The translations under genes and the position numbers were made by a program. Shown here piece by piece: positions 1-8,098 of a stretch of 43,771 nt of DNA (within the stretch, counting starts at the first letter, position 1; every line of letters starts with the position of its first letter). The notes below the pieces were generated by a model that was not told where the DNA came from, did not search any database, and worked only from the letters and a program-made list of their open reading frames with translations. The stretch is from Bacteroidales bacterium (GTDB lineage Bacteria > Bacteroidota > Bacteroidia > Bacteroidales > UBA932): the NCBI GenBank assembly GCA_015060255.1, contig SUYV01000014.1, forward strand, positions 1-43,771. The letters run 5' to 3'.

Positions 1-1
1 C

Positions 2-82
2 GTGGGAGGGATGGAGTCGGAACTTGTTCCGACGGAACCAAGCCAAACTTACCCTACCACCACTGTCGTCATATCCATATAA
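2..82 (+). CDS. C-terminal fragment of an unidentified protein, cut by the window edge
   Basis: Frame 2 is open from the window edge to a TAA at 80-82 and would encode about 26 residues ending TTTVVISI. The stop lies just before a hairpin with a T-run, which is what the end of a rightward gene should look like. The other two plus frames run into or through that hairpin, so this frame is preferred. Too little is visible to assign a family. The fragment contains a perfect inverted repeat at 16-33. Confidence 0.4.
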   Translation: MGGMESELVPTEPSQTYPTTTVVISI

Positions 83-86
83 ATAC

Positions 87-128
87 AAAAGAAGGCGACT
101 TAATCACTTATTAGTCGCCTTCTTTTTT
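87..128. terminator. Bidirectional intrinsic terminator between convergent genes
   Basis: Ten base pairs form between 91-100 and 113-122, extended by A-T pairs at 87-90/123-126, around a 12-base loop. A run of T follows on the plus strand (123-128) and a shorter one on the minus strand. It lies between the probable rightward gene end at 82 and the leftward stop at 127-129, so it can serve both. Confidence 0.7.
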
Positions 129-3100
129 ATTTGCTCATACGGCGACCGTGTGAACGGTCATTGGCTCTGTAATGAGGTGCATAGAGTGATTCTATCTCAG
201 CCACCGGAGAAGTGAATGTTCCTTCCTGGGTCACAAAGAACGTATCAGTAACAGTTGAATTCTCTTCAGGGAAGACATCGATCCAATAAAGGGTCTTGTC
301 GGTCTTGACCTCCCTGTAGGCATATGGAGAAATGCTGTGAAGTCTGTAAGCAAGAGGGCGCAGCCAGCCACCCGACCAGCCGGAAAGCTGATTTTCAGGA
401 CGGAAGCATGCAGGACGCGGCACGGAGAGACGCACAAAACTGCGGTTCTCCTCACTCCATACAGAGTATTTCGCAATAATCTTGTCTCCGACATGAAGCG
501 TGTCTCCTTCAGAAACAGGCTTCATGCCGGCCTTCTCCCCTCCCTCTGCCGACTCGACATAATAGGCCACAGACACCTTGAAGCCGTTTCCGGAAGCCTT
601 TATTTCATCGAACGGCTTGATGTAACGTTTTGACAGTATAATCACCTTGGTATCCTTGACAGCATCCGACCCGTCATACACGGACGCAAGAGCCTCGACA
701 AAGCCCGGGTCGGAATCCCATTGCTGGGTCTCCTTCTGGAGCATGATCCACAGGCGTATCTGGTCGGCAAGATCATCCAGACCACCACCTATTTCCGCAG
801 ACGAAGACAGATCACGGAAAAGGTCGCATATCATCGCATGTGCATATGCCTCGCTCTCGAGAAGACCTCTCCAAGGAAGCACGGCATTCGGATAATAAAT
901 GCCTCCTGAAGGATGCTCTACGGCATACTCCTTCAGAGACTCAAGTTCCGTCTTCATAGACTTGCGTAGTTTCCTGTCTGAAGATACGCCCCATGCATTT
1001 GCAAGAGCCATTCCCTGCTCCGAGCCGACAAGGGCATCAATGACACGTATCATACGCACCTTTGACAAGATCGCTCCTTCAGACCAGCGCTCGCCTTTCT
1101 TCGGAACGAGGCATGACCTTACCGCCTTTCTGAATTCATTATATTCCTTGGTTCCCATGGCCTTACGGGCAGCCTGTTCATCAAACGAGACTCCCACATA
1201 CATAGAACGAACATTAAGATACTGCCATAACGAGATGCAGCCATACCACACCGGCCTGTCAGGATCACCGAAATATACCGAATCCATATATCTGACAGCC
1301 GATGTCACGGCCTCATCAAATGCATCCAAAGCATCCTCTCCAAGTTCTTCGGAAACCACGCCCAACAGTTTCCTGTCCCTCAATCCGGCGAATCTTTCCA
1401 GCACCACCGCAGTAACGACCGGAGAAGACTTCATGCCCTCGAACCAGCTGAAACCGCCATCATCATTGGCACATTCCAGGATCTTTGAAGCAGAAGTCAT
1501 GGCAGCGTCAACGTATTCCCTCACCGGAGAGCCTTCTGCAGCACGAAGCCCGGCAGCCAGAAGATTGACGTACATGGCCTCTGACTGCGATATTACATCC
1601 TTTCCCTTGGCCTCGACCGTAAGAGGAAGAGCATCGCGAAGCATATCCATCACTGAAATCGAAGAATACTCAGCACCGACCGACGGCACATTGACAAACC
1701 TCTCCCTCAAAGAACGGATCAGTTCATCCTCCGACATGCCATGAAGCAGCACAGCAGAATGGGCCTCAACAAGTTCCTGCGATGCAGGATAGACAGGGAC
1801 ATTCACCTTAACGCCGTCTGACACGCCATCTCCCTCAAACACCACCTTGACATCAAGATCACCTGAGCCTTCCGGCACCGTGATTTCAAATGGCACAGAG
1901 ACAGAGCCTCCGGCCGGAACAGCCACCTCAACTTCATGCTCCATCGCACCAGCATAACATCTGACCACACCGTTGACATCCGCATCGGAGCTGTTCGACA
2001 AAGAAGCTTTCAGCACATAAGAGTCACCTTCATACAGATACTGTGGCTGCACGACAGATACCTTAACCGGCAATGTCACCAGCATCTCACGGCGTATCAC
2101 ATTGTTAGCCATAGACTTATCATGAGCGAACACATAAACGACAAATGTAGATATCTTGTCAGAGGCAGTGAAATCCATCTTCACCGCACCGTCTTCCGAC
2201 GGGTGCAGGAAAGGCTCGAACGCAAGTGATGTAGAGAAATCATCCCTTAGGGCCCCCTTGGACGCATCCTCAACTATCTGGAACGGGATGGCTTCATCAG
2301 CCGATTCCGCCTCTGTCTCTACAAAATCCACGGCTCCTGTCAAATCAGCCTTCGTACGCGCCGCACGCAAACTCCGTTTCGAGCCATATCCCACTACAAC
2401 ATTCTCCTCCAGCATAGCGCTGCCGTACACCCCACCCATCAATTCCGCATGTTCAACACCGTTCATACCTGCGACGCCATTAATCCTTACATAAGACACA
2501 TATGTCTGTCTGCCATAGATTTTCGGCCAGTAATTCTGCCGGATCTTCTCCGTCGATACATCAAACACAGAAGCCAGCACTTCCGAACCAGGCCTGGTCT
2601 TCAGCTGAACAGAGCACGAAGCGCCGGGAGCCGCCAGGTCTTCAAAACGGACAAATTCCAGCGGAAGCACATTATCCTTGAGCTGACGCCTCCATGTATG
2701 GGAATATGTATGACATTCCGAATCACGGAAATAAAGTACATTCATCACCAATGCATCCGGATATTCTGCCTTATAATCATAACGGAGCGTAGTCATCTCA
2801 CCTTTATCCAGATACAGGATTTCTGCTTTCAGCCTCTGTCCTCTGTCGCCATAAAGTTCTACTACAGCCCATACAGGGCCGCATCCTGCGCCTATCTGGA
2901 GTTCCGGAGCATTTTCATCCACCACATGGAAAATGTTTTCAAAATCTCCGTCCACCTTCCTGTCATCATCCCTGACCTTCACGATCACAAGTTCCTTCTT
3001 CCCTTCAATCTTTTCCCCACGGGCATCAGCAAGAGAGACCTGCGCCACCAGTTTATACAGGCCAGACGCAAGGCTGCTGAAATCAATGTCAGCAGTCTCT

Positions 3101-5403
3101 CCCGACATGACTTCACCTTTCAGGACGGCAGAATCGTCCTTCATCAGAGAATACTTCACAGGAATCGAAGACAGCGCCCCCTCACCTCCTCCGGAATAAG
3201 AGACTCCGAAAGAAACACGAGCGGATTCATCGCTCAGGAGCTTGCCGGCACTATAGTCCTCACCTGCCAGACGGAAAGAACCGTCAGCGGCATTCTCCAG
3301 TTCAAGACTTATGCGAGGTCGCCTCAACACATACTGGCGATGGAAGAAAGAGAGCGTCTCACCTGTAAGATCTGTCACTTTCACCTCAACCTCATATGGA
3401 GAATACGCATCATTTTCATCAGAGATATCAGAAAACTCTATCCTGAATGACCCGTCCGGATCAATCGTCAGGATATCTTCCTTTACCAGTTTTCCTCCCA
3501 AAGTGACATTCGCCACCATAGCCGCCGAGGCCAACGAATGCCCCGAATAGCTTTTGACTTTTCCTTTGACCTCGATGACATCGCCAGGCAGAAAGACTTT
3601 CTCAGATGTTTCAAATGCGACATCAAAAGTAGGCAGAACAAATTCATCCACAGTCAGTTCCGCAAGTCCTATACGTTTATTCCCAGAGTGTACAGATATG
3701 GAATGGCGGCCATTACGTCTGATCCCGTCCAGCACAAATTCTCCTGCAACCGAACCGAATTCATTTGTCTTCAATTCCTTTTCAGCCAGTACATTGAGCG
3801 AAATATCCTGGAGCCTTACAGAGACCTTTTCGCCTTCAGGCATCACCTGCATAGTTCCGTCAGGCAGACACTCATACAGCACAGCCTTGAATTTCACAGT
3901 CTCTCCAGGAGCAAATGCCGCACGGTCAAGCATTACTGCCGCACGAACAGCCGCACCCACCTTTACATCAAAACTCTTTTCCGCAGAAAGATACACATCC
4001 TGACTTCTTCGGACCGTTCCATCCTCTCCTACAGTACTGCAGACAAGATAGTGGCCCGACGCATTCTCCGTCAGGCGTGACGCCATCTCCTGAGGCAGAG
4101 GCGTAAATCCGTCCAATACGATCCCTGACGTTTCTGCGACCTTCCTGTCACCTTTATAAAGCGTCATATCCACCTTATCCAGAGGCTTTCCGGACAGATA
4201 ATCAGCCACATATACACCGGTCCCCTCATCATTCACCCTCGAAGCAACGGAAAGAGTGTATTTCGGATAATGGTAACGTCCCATCTGATCCTTTCCGTCA
4301 TAACAGATTATGCTATACTCACCATCGTCAAGAGGAGGAAGATCAAGAGTCAACGTATCTGGAGCATAAAAACTTCCGACAGGATTCTCCAGAAGCGTTT
4401 CATATACCTTATCTTCATTACGGGTTATCTTCACCCTCACTTTATCAAGATTTCTCAAGGCCAGCCTCACTTCGCCGTTTTTGACCGACACAAGCACAGA
4501 CTTCGCATGCAGGACATCCAGCATAGTTTCAAATCCTGCAAAGTCTCCCACCAGCAGCCTGTCAACTCCGCTACGATACGACTTCCTTTCGCGCTCATAG
4601 TCCTCGAGTCTCTTCTTCAGACCCAGGAAATACTCCGATGTGCCTTTACCCTGCTTCTCATTGAACTCCATTTCCAGCAGAGCATATTCCGGAAGCAGCG
4701 CCAGGGCCTGGCCATCATACTTCCGGGCCAAAGATTCAAGTTTCTGCCTCCTGTCCGACTCAGGGGCCATCTTCGTCACATAGAAATACTCTGCAATACC
4801 TGTCTTGACAGACGAATCCTGCAATTCTTCAGTCAACATGGCATATACATTCTCTTTCACACCACGACTCCAATAACCATAGCAGCATCGGTTGAACATA
4901 TCCCACAGGACGTATTCATAATCATCACCTGTCAATGGCACGACAGCAGGATTAAGGATGGTCCCGCGCGCCTTATATACATCCTCACTGCGCCTTTCCA
5001 CAAGCCTGTCCTTCATTTCTGCCACAGGCTCCAGAAGTTCTTCAGGACCAGCAGTTTCCCTATCCACCAGATAAATCAGCAACGGATCATCATATGCCAG
5101 GATCTCGTTTCTCATCTGCTTCTGCAGAGTATCTCTCTGCTTCCAGTCACGGAGTGACCTGACATAGACATAATCACGGCAGGCGCGATAATAATCCCAG
5201 CCCGCCCTCTCTTCAAGAGCCTTCACCTTTATCACTTCAAGCAGTTCGGCCCTCTTCTGGACACGATCCTGCTGAGTAGCCTTGTCGTATTCATCCCACA
5301 GGGCCTCAAGGGACTTTTCTTCCTTTTTCCTTTCCATGGTAATGAATGATGACATAACCGCTATCGGGAGCAGGGCCACCAGGGTAATGATAATCCGCTT
5401 CAT
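127..5403 (-). CDS. Alpha-2-macroglobulin-family (MG2) giant envelope protein
   Basis: About 1758 residues. The start at 5403 is chosen because it gives a hydrophobic N-terminal signal (MKRIIITLVALLPIAVMSSF) and lies one base after the folC stop; the longer reading frame begins inside folC. After a charged helical N-terminal region (about 25-330) come macroglobulin-like beta domains, including a segment DRAAFAPGETVKFKAVLYE resembling MG2, and a C-terminal helical region containing DDGGFSWF. Bacterial macroglobulins are periplasmic or surface protease traps or cell-envelope defence proteins. The thioester motif CxEQ is not visible, so covalent trapping is unlikely. Around residues 1000-1025 there is a VVVGYG followed by DLTGAV, normally seen in the plug of SusC-type TonB-dependent receptors. 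It is probably translated with folC. The family assignment is good; the function is unknown. Confidence 0.85.
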   Translation of the reverse strand: MKRIIITLVALLPIAVMSSFITMERKKEEKSLEALWDEYDKATQQDRVQKRAELLEVIKVKALEERAGWDYYRACRDYVYVRSLRDWKQRDTLQKQMRNEILAYDDPLLIYLVDRETAGPEELLEPVAEMKDRLVERRSEDVYKARGTILNPAVVPLTGDDYEYVLWDMFNRCCYGYWSRGVKENVYAMLTEELQDSSVKTGIAEYFYVTKMAPESDRRQKLESLARKYDGQALALLPEYALLEMEFNEKQGKGTSEYFLGLKKRLEDYERERKSYRSGVDRLLVGDFAGFETMLDVLHAKSVLVSVKNGEVRLALRNLDKVRVKITRNEDKVYETLLENPVGSFYAPDTLTLDLPPLDDGEYSIICYDGKDQMGRYHYPKYTLSVASRVNDEGTGVYVADYLSGKPLDKVDMTLYKGDRKVAETSGIVLDGFTPLPQEMASRLTENASGHYLVCSTVGEDGTVRRSQDVYLSAEKSFDVKVGAAVRAAVMLDRAAFAPGETVKFKAVLYECLPDGTMQVMPEGEKVSVRLQDISLNVLAEKELKTNEFGSVAGEFVLDGIRRNGRHSISVHSGNKRIGLAELTVDEFVLPTFDVAFETSEKVFLPGDVIEVKGKVKSYSGHSLASAAMVANVTLGGKLVKEDILTIDPDGSFRIEFSDISDENDAYSPYEVEVKVTDLTGETLSFFHRQYVLRRPRISLELENAADGSFRLAGEDYSAGKLLSDESARVSFGVSYSGGGEGALSSIPVKYSLMKDDSAVLKGEVMSGETADIDFSSLASGLYKLVAQVSLADARGEKIEGKKELVIVKVRDDDRKVDGDFENIFHVVDENAPELQIGAGCGPVWAVVELYGDRGQRLKAEILYLDKGEMTTLRYDYKAEYPDALVMNVLYFRDSECHTYSHTWRRQLKDNVLPLEFVRFEDLAAPGASCSVQLKTRPGSEVLASVFDVSTEKIRQNYWPKIYGRQTYVSYVRINGVAGMNGVEHAELMGGVYGSAMLEENVVVGYGSKRSLRAARTKADLTGAVDFVETEAESADEAIPFQIVEDASKGALRDDFSTSLAFEPFLHPSEDGAVKMDFTASDKISTFVVYVFAHDKSMANNVIRREMLVTLPVKVSVVQPQYLYEGDSYVLKASLSNSSDADVNGVVRCYAGAMEHEVEVAVPAGGSVSVPFEITVPEGSGDLDVKVVFEGDGVSDGVKVNVPVYPASQELVEAHSAVLLHGMSEDELIRSLRERFVNVPSVGAEYSSISVMDMLRDALPLTVEAKGKDVISQSEAMYVNLLAAGLRAAEGSPVREYVDAAMTSASKILECANDDGGFSWFEGMKSSPVVTAVVLERFAGLRDRKLLGVVSEELGEDALDAFDEAVTSAVRYMDSVYFGDPDRPVWYGCISLWQYLNVRSMYVGVSFDEQAARKAMGTKEYNEFRKAVRSCLVPKKGERWSEGAILSKVRMIRVIDALVGSEQGMALANAWGVSSDRKLRKSMKTELESLKEYAVEHPSGGIYYPNAVLPWRGLLESEAYAHAMICDLFRDLSSSAEIGGGLDDLADQIRLWIMLQKETQQWDSDPGFVEALASVYDGSDAVKDTKVIILSKRYIKPFDEIKASGNGFKVSVAYYVESAEGGEKAGMKPVSEGDTLHVGDKIIAKYSVWSEENRSFVRLSVPRPACFRPENQLSGWSGGWLRPLAYRLHSISPYAYREVKTDKTLYWIDVFPEENSTVTDTFFVTQEGTFTSPVAEIESLYAPHYRANDRSHGRRMSK

Positions 5404-5404
5404 A

Positions 5405-6781
5405 TCAAACTGTAAATGGGAACGTGACGGCTTCCGACACGACATATGTGCTGCCACCTATATAAATGAGAGGCAGAGCATCCGGATCGGACTCCTTTAT
5501 CAAAGCTGCAAGTCTGAATGCATGTCTTACGGCTTCAATGACCGTGCCGCAGCAATGAACATCACCGGTCGGACGGCCTGTTTCAGCACAATACGAGAGA
5601 TATCTGTCCCTTGCCTCCTCTGCCGGCAAGGCCCTTTTGCCATGGGCCTGTGTGAATACATACGCCGCATCCGCGGGCATCAGATGGAGCACGGCGTCGA
5701 CATCCTTGTCCGCCACCGATCCGTAGACCATAATGATATGGGTACATTTCCCATCCTTTCTCATCTTCTCCAGCTGGGCGAAGTTATATTTGAGGCCATG
5801 TTCATTATGTCCTATGTCGCATATTACATACGGATCATCTGACAGCTTCTCCCAGCGGCCGCGGAAGCCGGTACGAACAGCCGTCCGCACCAGGGCGTCA
5901 TGCATAGACGGACCACAGCAGGACAGCACGTCGAGAGCCGCCATCACTGTGCGGAGATTCTTCCTCTGATACTCACCCTGAAGATCCATTCTCTGAAGGA
6001 CATCTTCGTGACATGCCCAAAGAGACGGCTCGACCTTATCAGCAAATGTCAGCAGCGACATGATTGCATTACGATTCCCCATGAAATCAGGTTCAGGAAG
6101 ATTGGTATACAACACTTTACGTTCAAAGACCGCATCAGTCTCCGGATGGCTCTCGCCCACCACAACCGGGACCTTAGGCTTGATGATCCCGGCCTTCTCG
6201 AAGGCGATTTCCGGAAGCGTCCCGCCCAGCATGTCGCAATGGTCCAGACCTATGTTAGTTATGATGCTGAGGATCGGCGACACAATGTTCGTGCTGTCAA
6301 GACGTCCTCCCAGACCTGTTTCAAGAACGACAATGTCCACCTTCCGGGCGGCAAACCAATCAAGTGCCATCAAAGTGGTAATCTCAAAGAAAGAAAGGTC
6401 CAGATGATCGAATGTATCCTTCCACTGCTGAACGAATGACCACACATCCTCCTTAGAGATCAGATAAAAGGCATCATCCTCTATCACACGCATCCTTTCC
6501 CTGAAATCCACTATATGCGGAGAAGTGTAAAGTCCGACCTTCAGTCCCGATGCCGCCAGGCATGAAGCCAGCATATTCGACACCGATCCCTTGCCGTTTG
6601 TCCCTGCCACATGAACAATCCTGTAATTCCTATGAGGATGCCCCATCAGCTGGTCCGCAAATTCCATATTCGCTATTCCCGGCTTATAAGCTCCGGCTCC
6701 TACCTTCTGGAATGAAGGGAAACGGTTAAAGAGCCTCATTATCATATCGTCGTACTTTTCTTCTGAAAAAATATCGCTCAT
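5405..6781 (-). CDS. folC: Folylpolyglutamate synthase / dihydrofolate synthase
   Basis: 458 residues, normal for the Mur-ligase-like FolC family. It adds L-glutamate to dihydropteroate and/or to tetrahydrofolates using ATP, in the cytoplasm. Visible motifs: the P-loop HVAGTNGKGSV near residue 58, YTSPH, the ETGLGGRLDSTN block, ITNIGLDH and EKAGIIKP, in the usual order. The C-terminal ligase domain includes DIGHNEHG. The ATG at 6781 is preceded by a -7 element (TATTTTTG, 6809-6816). The stop is one base from the start of the macroglobulin gene, so the two are probably cotranscribed. Whether it is mono- or bifunctional cannot be read from the sequence. Confidence 0.95.
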   Translation of the reverse strand: MSDIFSEEKYDDMIMRLFNRFPSFQKVGAGAYKPGIANMEFADQLMGHPHRNYRIVHVAGTNGKGSVSNMLASCLAASGLKVGLYTSPHIVDFRERMRVIEDDAFYLISKEDVWSFVQQWKDTFDHLDLSFFEITTLMALDWFAARKVDIVVLETGLGGRLDSTNIVSPILSIITNIGLDHCDMLGGTLPEIAFEKAGIIKPKVPVVVGESHPETDAVFERKVLYTNLPEPDFMGNRNAIMSLLTFADKVEPSLWACHEDVLQRMDLQGEYQRKNLRTVMAALDVLSCCGPSMHDALVRTAVRTGFRGRWEKLSDDPYVICDIGHNEHGLKYNFAQLEKMRKDGKCTHIIMVYGSVADKDVDAVLHLMPADAAYVFTQAHGKRALPAEEARDRYLSYCAETGRPTGDVHCCGTVIEAVRHAFRLAALIKESDPDALPLIYIGGSTYVVSEAVTFPFTV

Positions 6782-6808
6782 ATCTCAAAAAATCGCTTGT
6801 TGTCAGCA

Positions 6809-6843
6809 CAAAAATACTTATTTTTACAAACTTTATCCCCAAA
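6809..6843 (-). promoter_or_regulatory. Candidate promoter of folC
   Basis: On the minus strand TATTTTTG (6809-6816) fits the Bacteroidota -7 consensus TAnnTTTG. A TTTG (6840-6843) lies 23 bases upstream, slightly beyond the usual 19-21. The gene pair is divergent, with only 77 bases between the starts. Confidence 0.4.
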
Positions 6844-6858
6844 AGCATAAGGATATTT

Positions 6859-7989
6859 ATGAAGGAAAACGAATCTGCCTTATACTCACGGTACATCATT
6901 GACGGAATCAGGTGCGACAGCACACCTGCCGACCTGCTTGATGAATGCATGGAAGAATGCATCATACCGGACGACCTGCCGGACTTCAATGATATCATTG
7001 ATGAATCCACCGAGCCTCCGATATCATCGTTCACGTATGAAAGCGATGCATATCGTGAGTACATCAGTGAAATAAGGACCTGTTCATCCGGGCATGAAAG
7101 GGAGTTCCGCATGCTGTATGCAGATCACTTCACTCGCCTTCAGATAGCCAAGGCACTTCTGCTGAGACTCTGGAGTCAGGGACATTTCCGTCTGTGTGAC
7201 CTTCGTGTATGGGCCCAATGGGACTGGAACACAAGACCGATAGGCAACATGGCGGCATTCTACACCAGCGTACAGAGTTCAAGCGAATATCTTTATGGGT
7301 TGGGAGTCAGCCTCGCCGACTACCTTTTCATAGAAAGCGACGAAGGAAGCAATGTCAAATTCTTCGCATGGCTGCCTGAGGTACCGGACGCGCTTTTCAA
7401 ATCGTCTCCATACGAAAGCAGCCATCCGTGGATAACAGACACCAGGAAGTGTCCCGGAACTTTGCAGAATGACAGCAACAGCTGGCTCATATACATTCCA
7501 TTTGATACCTGCGCATACCGTCTGGGAGGTTCCTTGCTGGCCCAGGCATATGGACACAACGGAGGTACAGCCCCCAACATATCAGACCCGGACTATTTCA
7601 TAGATTGCTATGAGGTAGTCAGAGAACTGGTGGAAGACGGAATAGTGATGTCCGGATGCACGGTTGCTGACGGAGGTCTGGCTACAGCTGCAGCTATCAT
7701 GTGCGGTGACGGAGGCATGGAACTGGACATCAAGGGTATAATGTCATCGTATCAGGACTGCGACAAGACCAGGATCCTTTTCGGCGAAACACCAGGAGTG
7801 ATCATCCAGATCAGCGATGAAAACTATGACTACGTAGACTCGCAATTCCTGCTTCAGGACATAGCATACTACCCTATCGGACACCCGTCAGACAAAGAAG
7901 ACGGCGTATCTTTATCCGATGTGGCAAGGCAAGGAGTCGGTGACATTCTGGCATCTCTGCTCAATCAGGCCTCCGAAGGCGAAGATTAA
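6859..7989 (+). CDS. Uncharacterised protein with an AIR-synthase-like (AIRS_C/PurL-type) C-terminal region
   Basis: 376 residues. AAGGA at 6849-6853 lies five bases before the ATG and acts as a plausible ribosome binding site. The C-terminal third (about 250-375) contains ADGGLATAAAIMCGDGG and then FGETPGVIIQI. This resembles the xSDGGL...E...GxxxxV pattern of the C-terminal ATP-binding fold of PurM/PurL/ThiL/SelD proteins. The N-terminal part is acidic and not recognisable, and no complete AIR-synthase N-domain or glutaminase is seen. It is therefore not a working PurL. It lies between folC (divergent) and ppdK; folate and purine metabolism are linked, but a common role is only a guess. It might bind a nucleotide or be a degenerate paralogue. 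Confidence 0.7.
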   Translation: MKENESALYSRYIIDGIRCDSTPADLLDECMEECIIPDDLPDFNDIIDESTEPPISSFTYESDAYREYISEIRTCSSGHEREFRMLYADHFTRLQIAKALLLRLWSQGHFRLCDLRVWAQWDWNTRPIGNMAAFYTSVQSSSEYLYGLGVSLADYLFIESDEGSNVKFFAWLPEVPDALFKSSPYESSHPWITDTRKCPGTLQNDSNSWLIYIPFDTCAYRLGGSLLAQAYGHNGGTAPNISDPDYFIDCYEVVRELVEDGIVMSGCTVADGGLATAAAIMCGDGGMELDIKGIMSSYQDCDKTRILFGETPGVIIQISDENYDYVDSQFLLQDIAYYPIGHPSDKEDGVSLSDVARQGVGDILASLLNQASEGED

Positions 7990-8024
7990 ATGAAATTTTT
8001 ATACAGTTTTTCAGGAAAAATCAC

Positions 8025-8032
8025 TAAATTCG
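8025..8032 (+). promoter_or_regulatory. Candidate -7 element of ppdK
   Basis: TAAATTCG matches TAnnTTTG at seven of eight positions and would give an AT-rich leader of about 60 bases before the ppdK start. No good TTTG box is visible 19-21 bases upstream, so this is tentative. Confidence 0.35.
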
Positions 8033-8098
8033 CGCCGGTTTTTGTGTGAATCAGAACGAAGAAAATTTATTTATTAATTATCAAATACTTACAGTTTT

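Noticed and set aside
1..60. End of an RNase P RNA or tmRNA at the left edge
   Set aside because: GACGGAACC and the CCACCA-like end look suggestive, but the conserved 3' sequence of RNase P RNA and a tRNA-like acceptor stem cannot be completed; an open frame with a following terminator is simpler.
2449..3450. 333-residue plus-strand reading frame
   Set aside because: It lies entirely opposite the macroglobulin gene, has low-complexity His/Arg/Ile composition and no motif; it is a shadow of the real gene. The same holds for the plus-strand frames at 899-1744 and 4270-5157.
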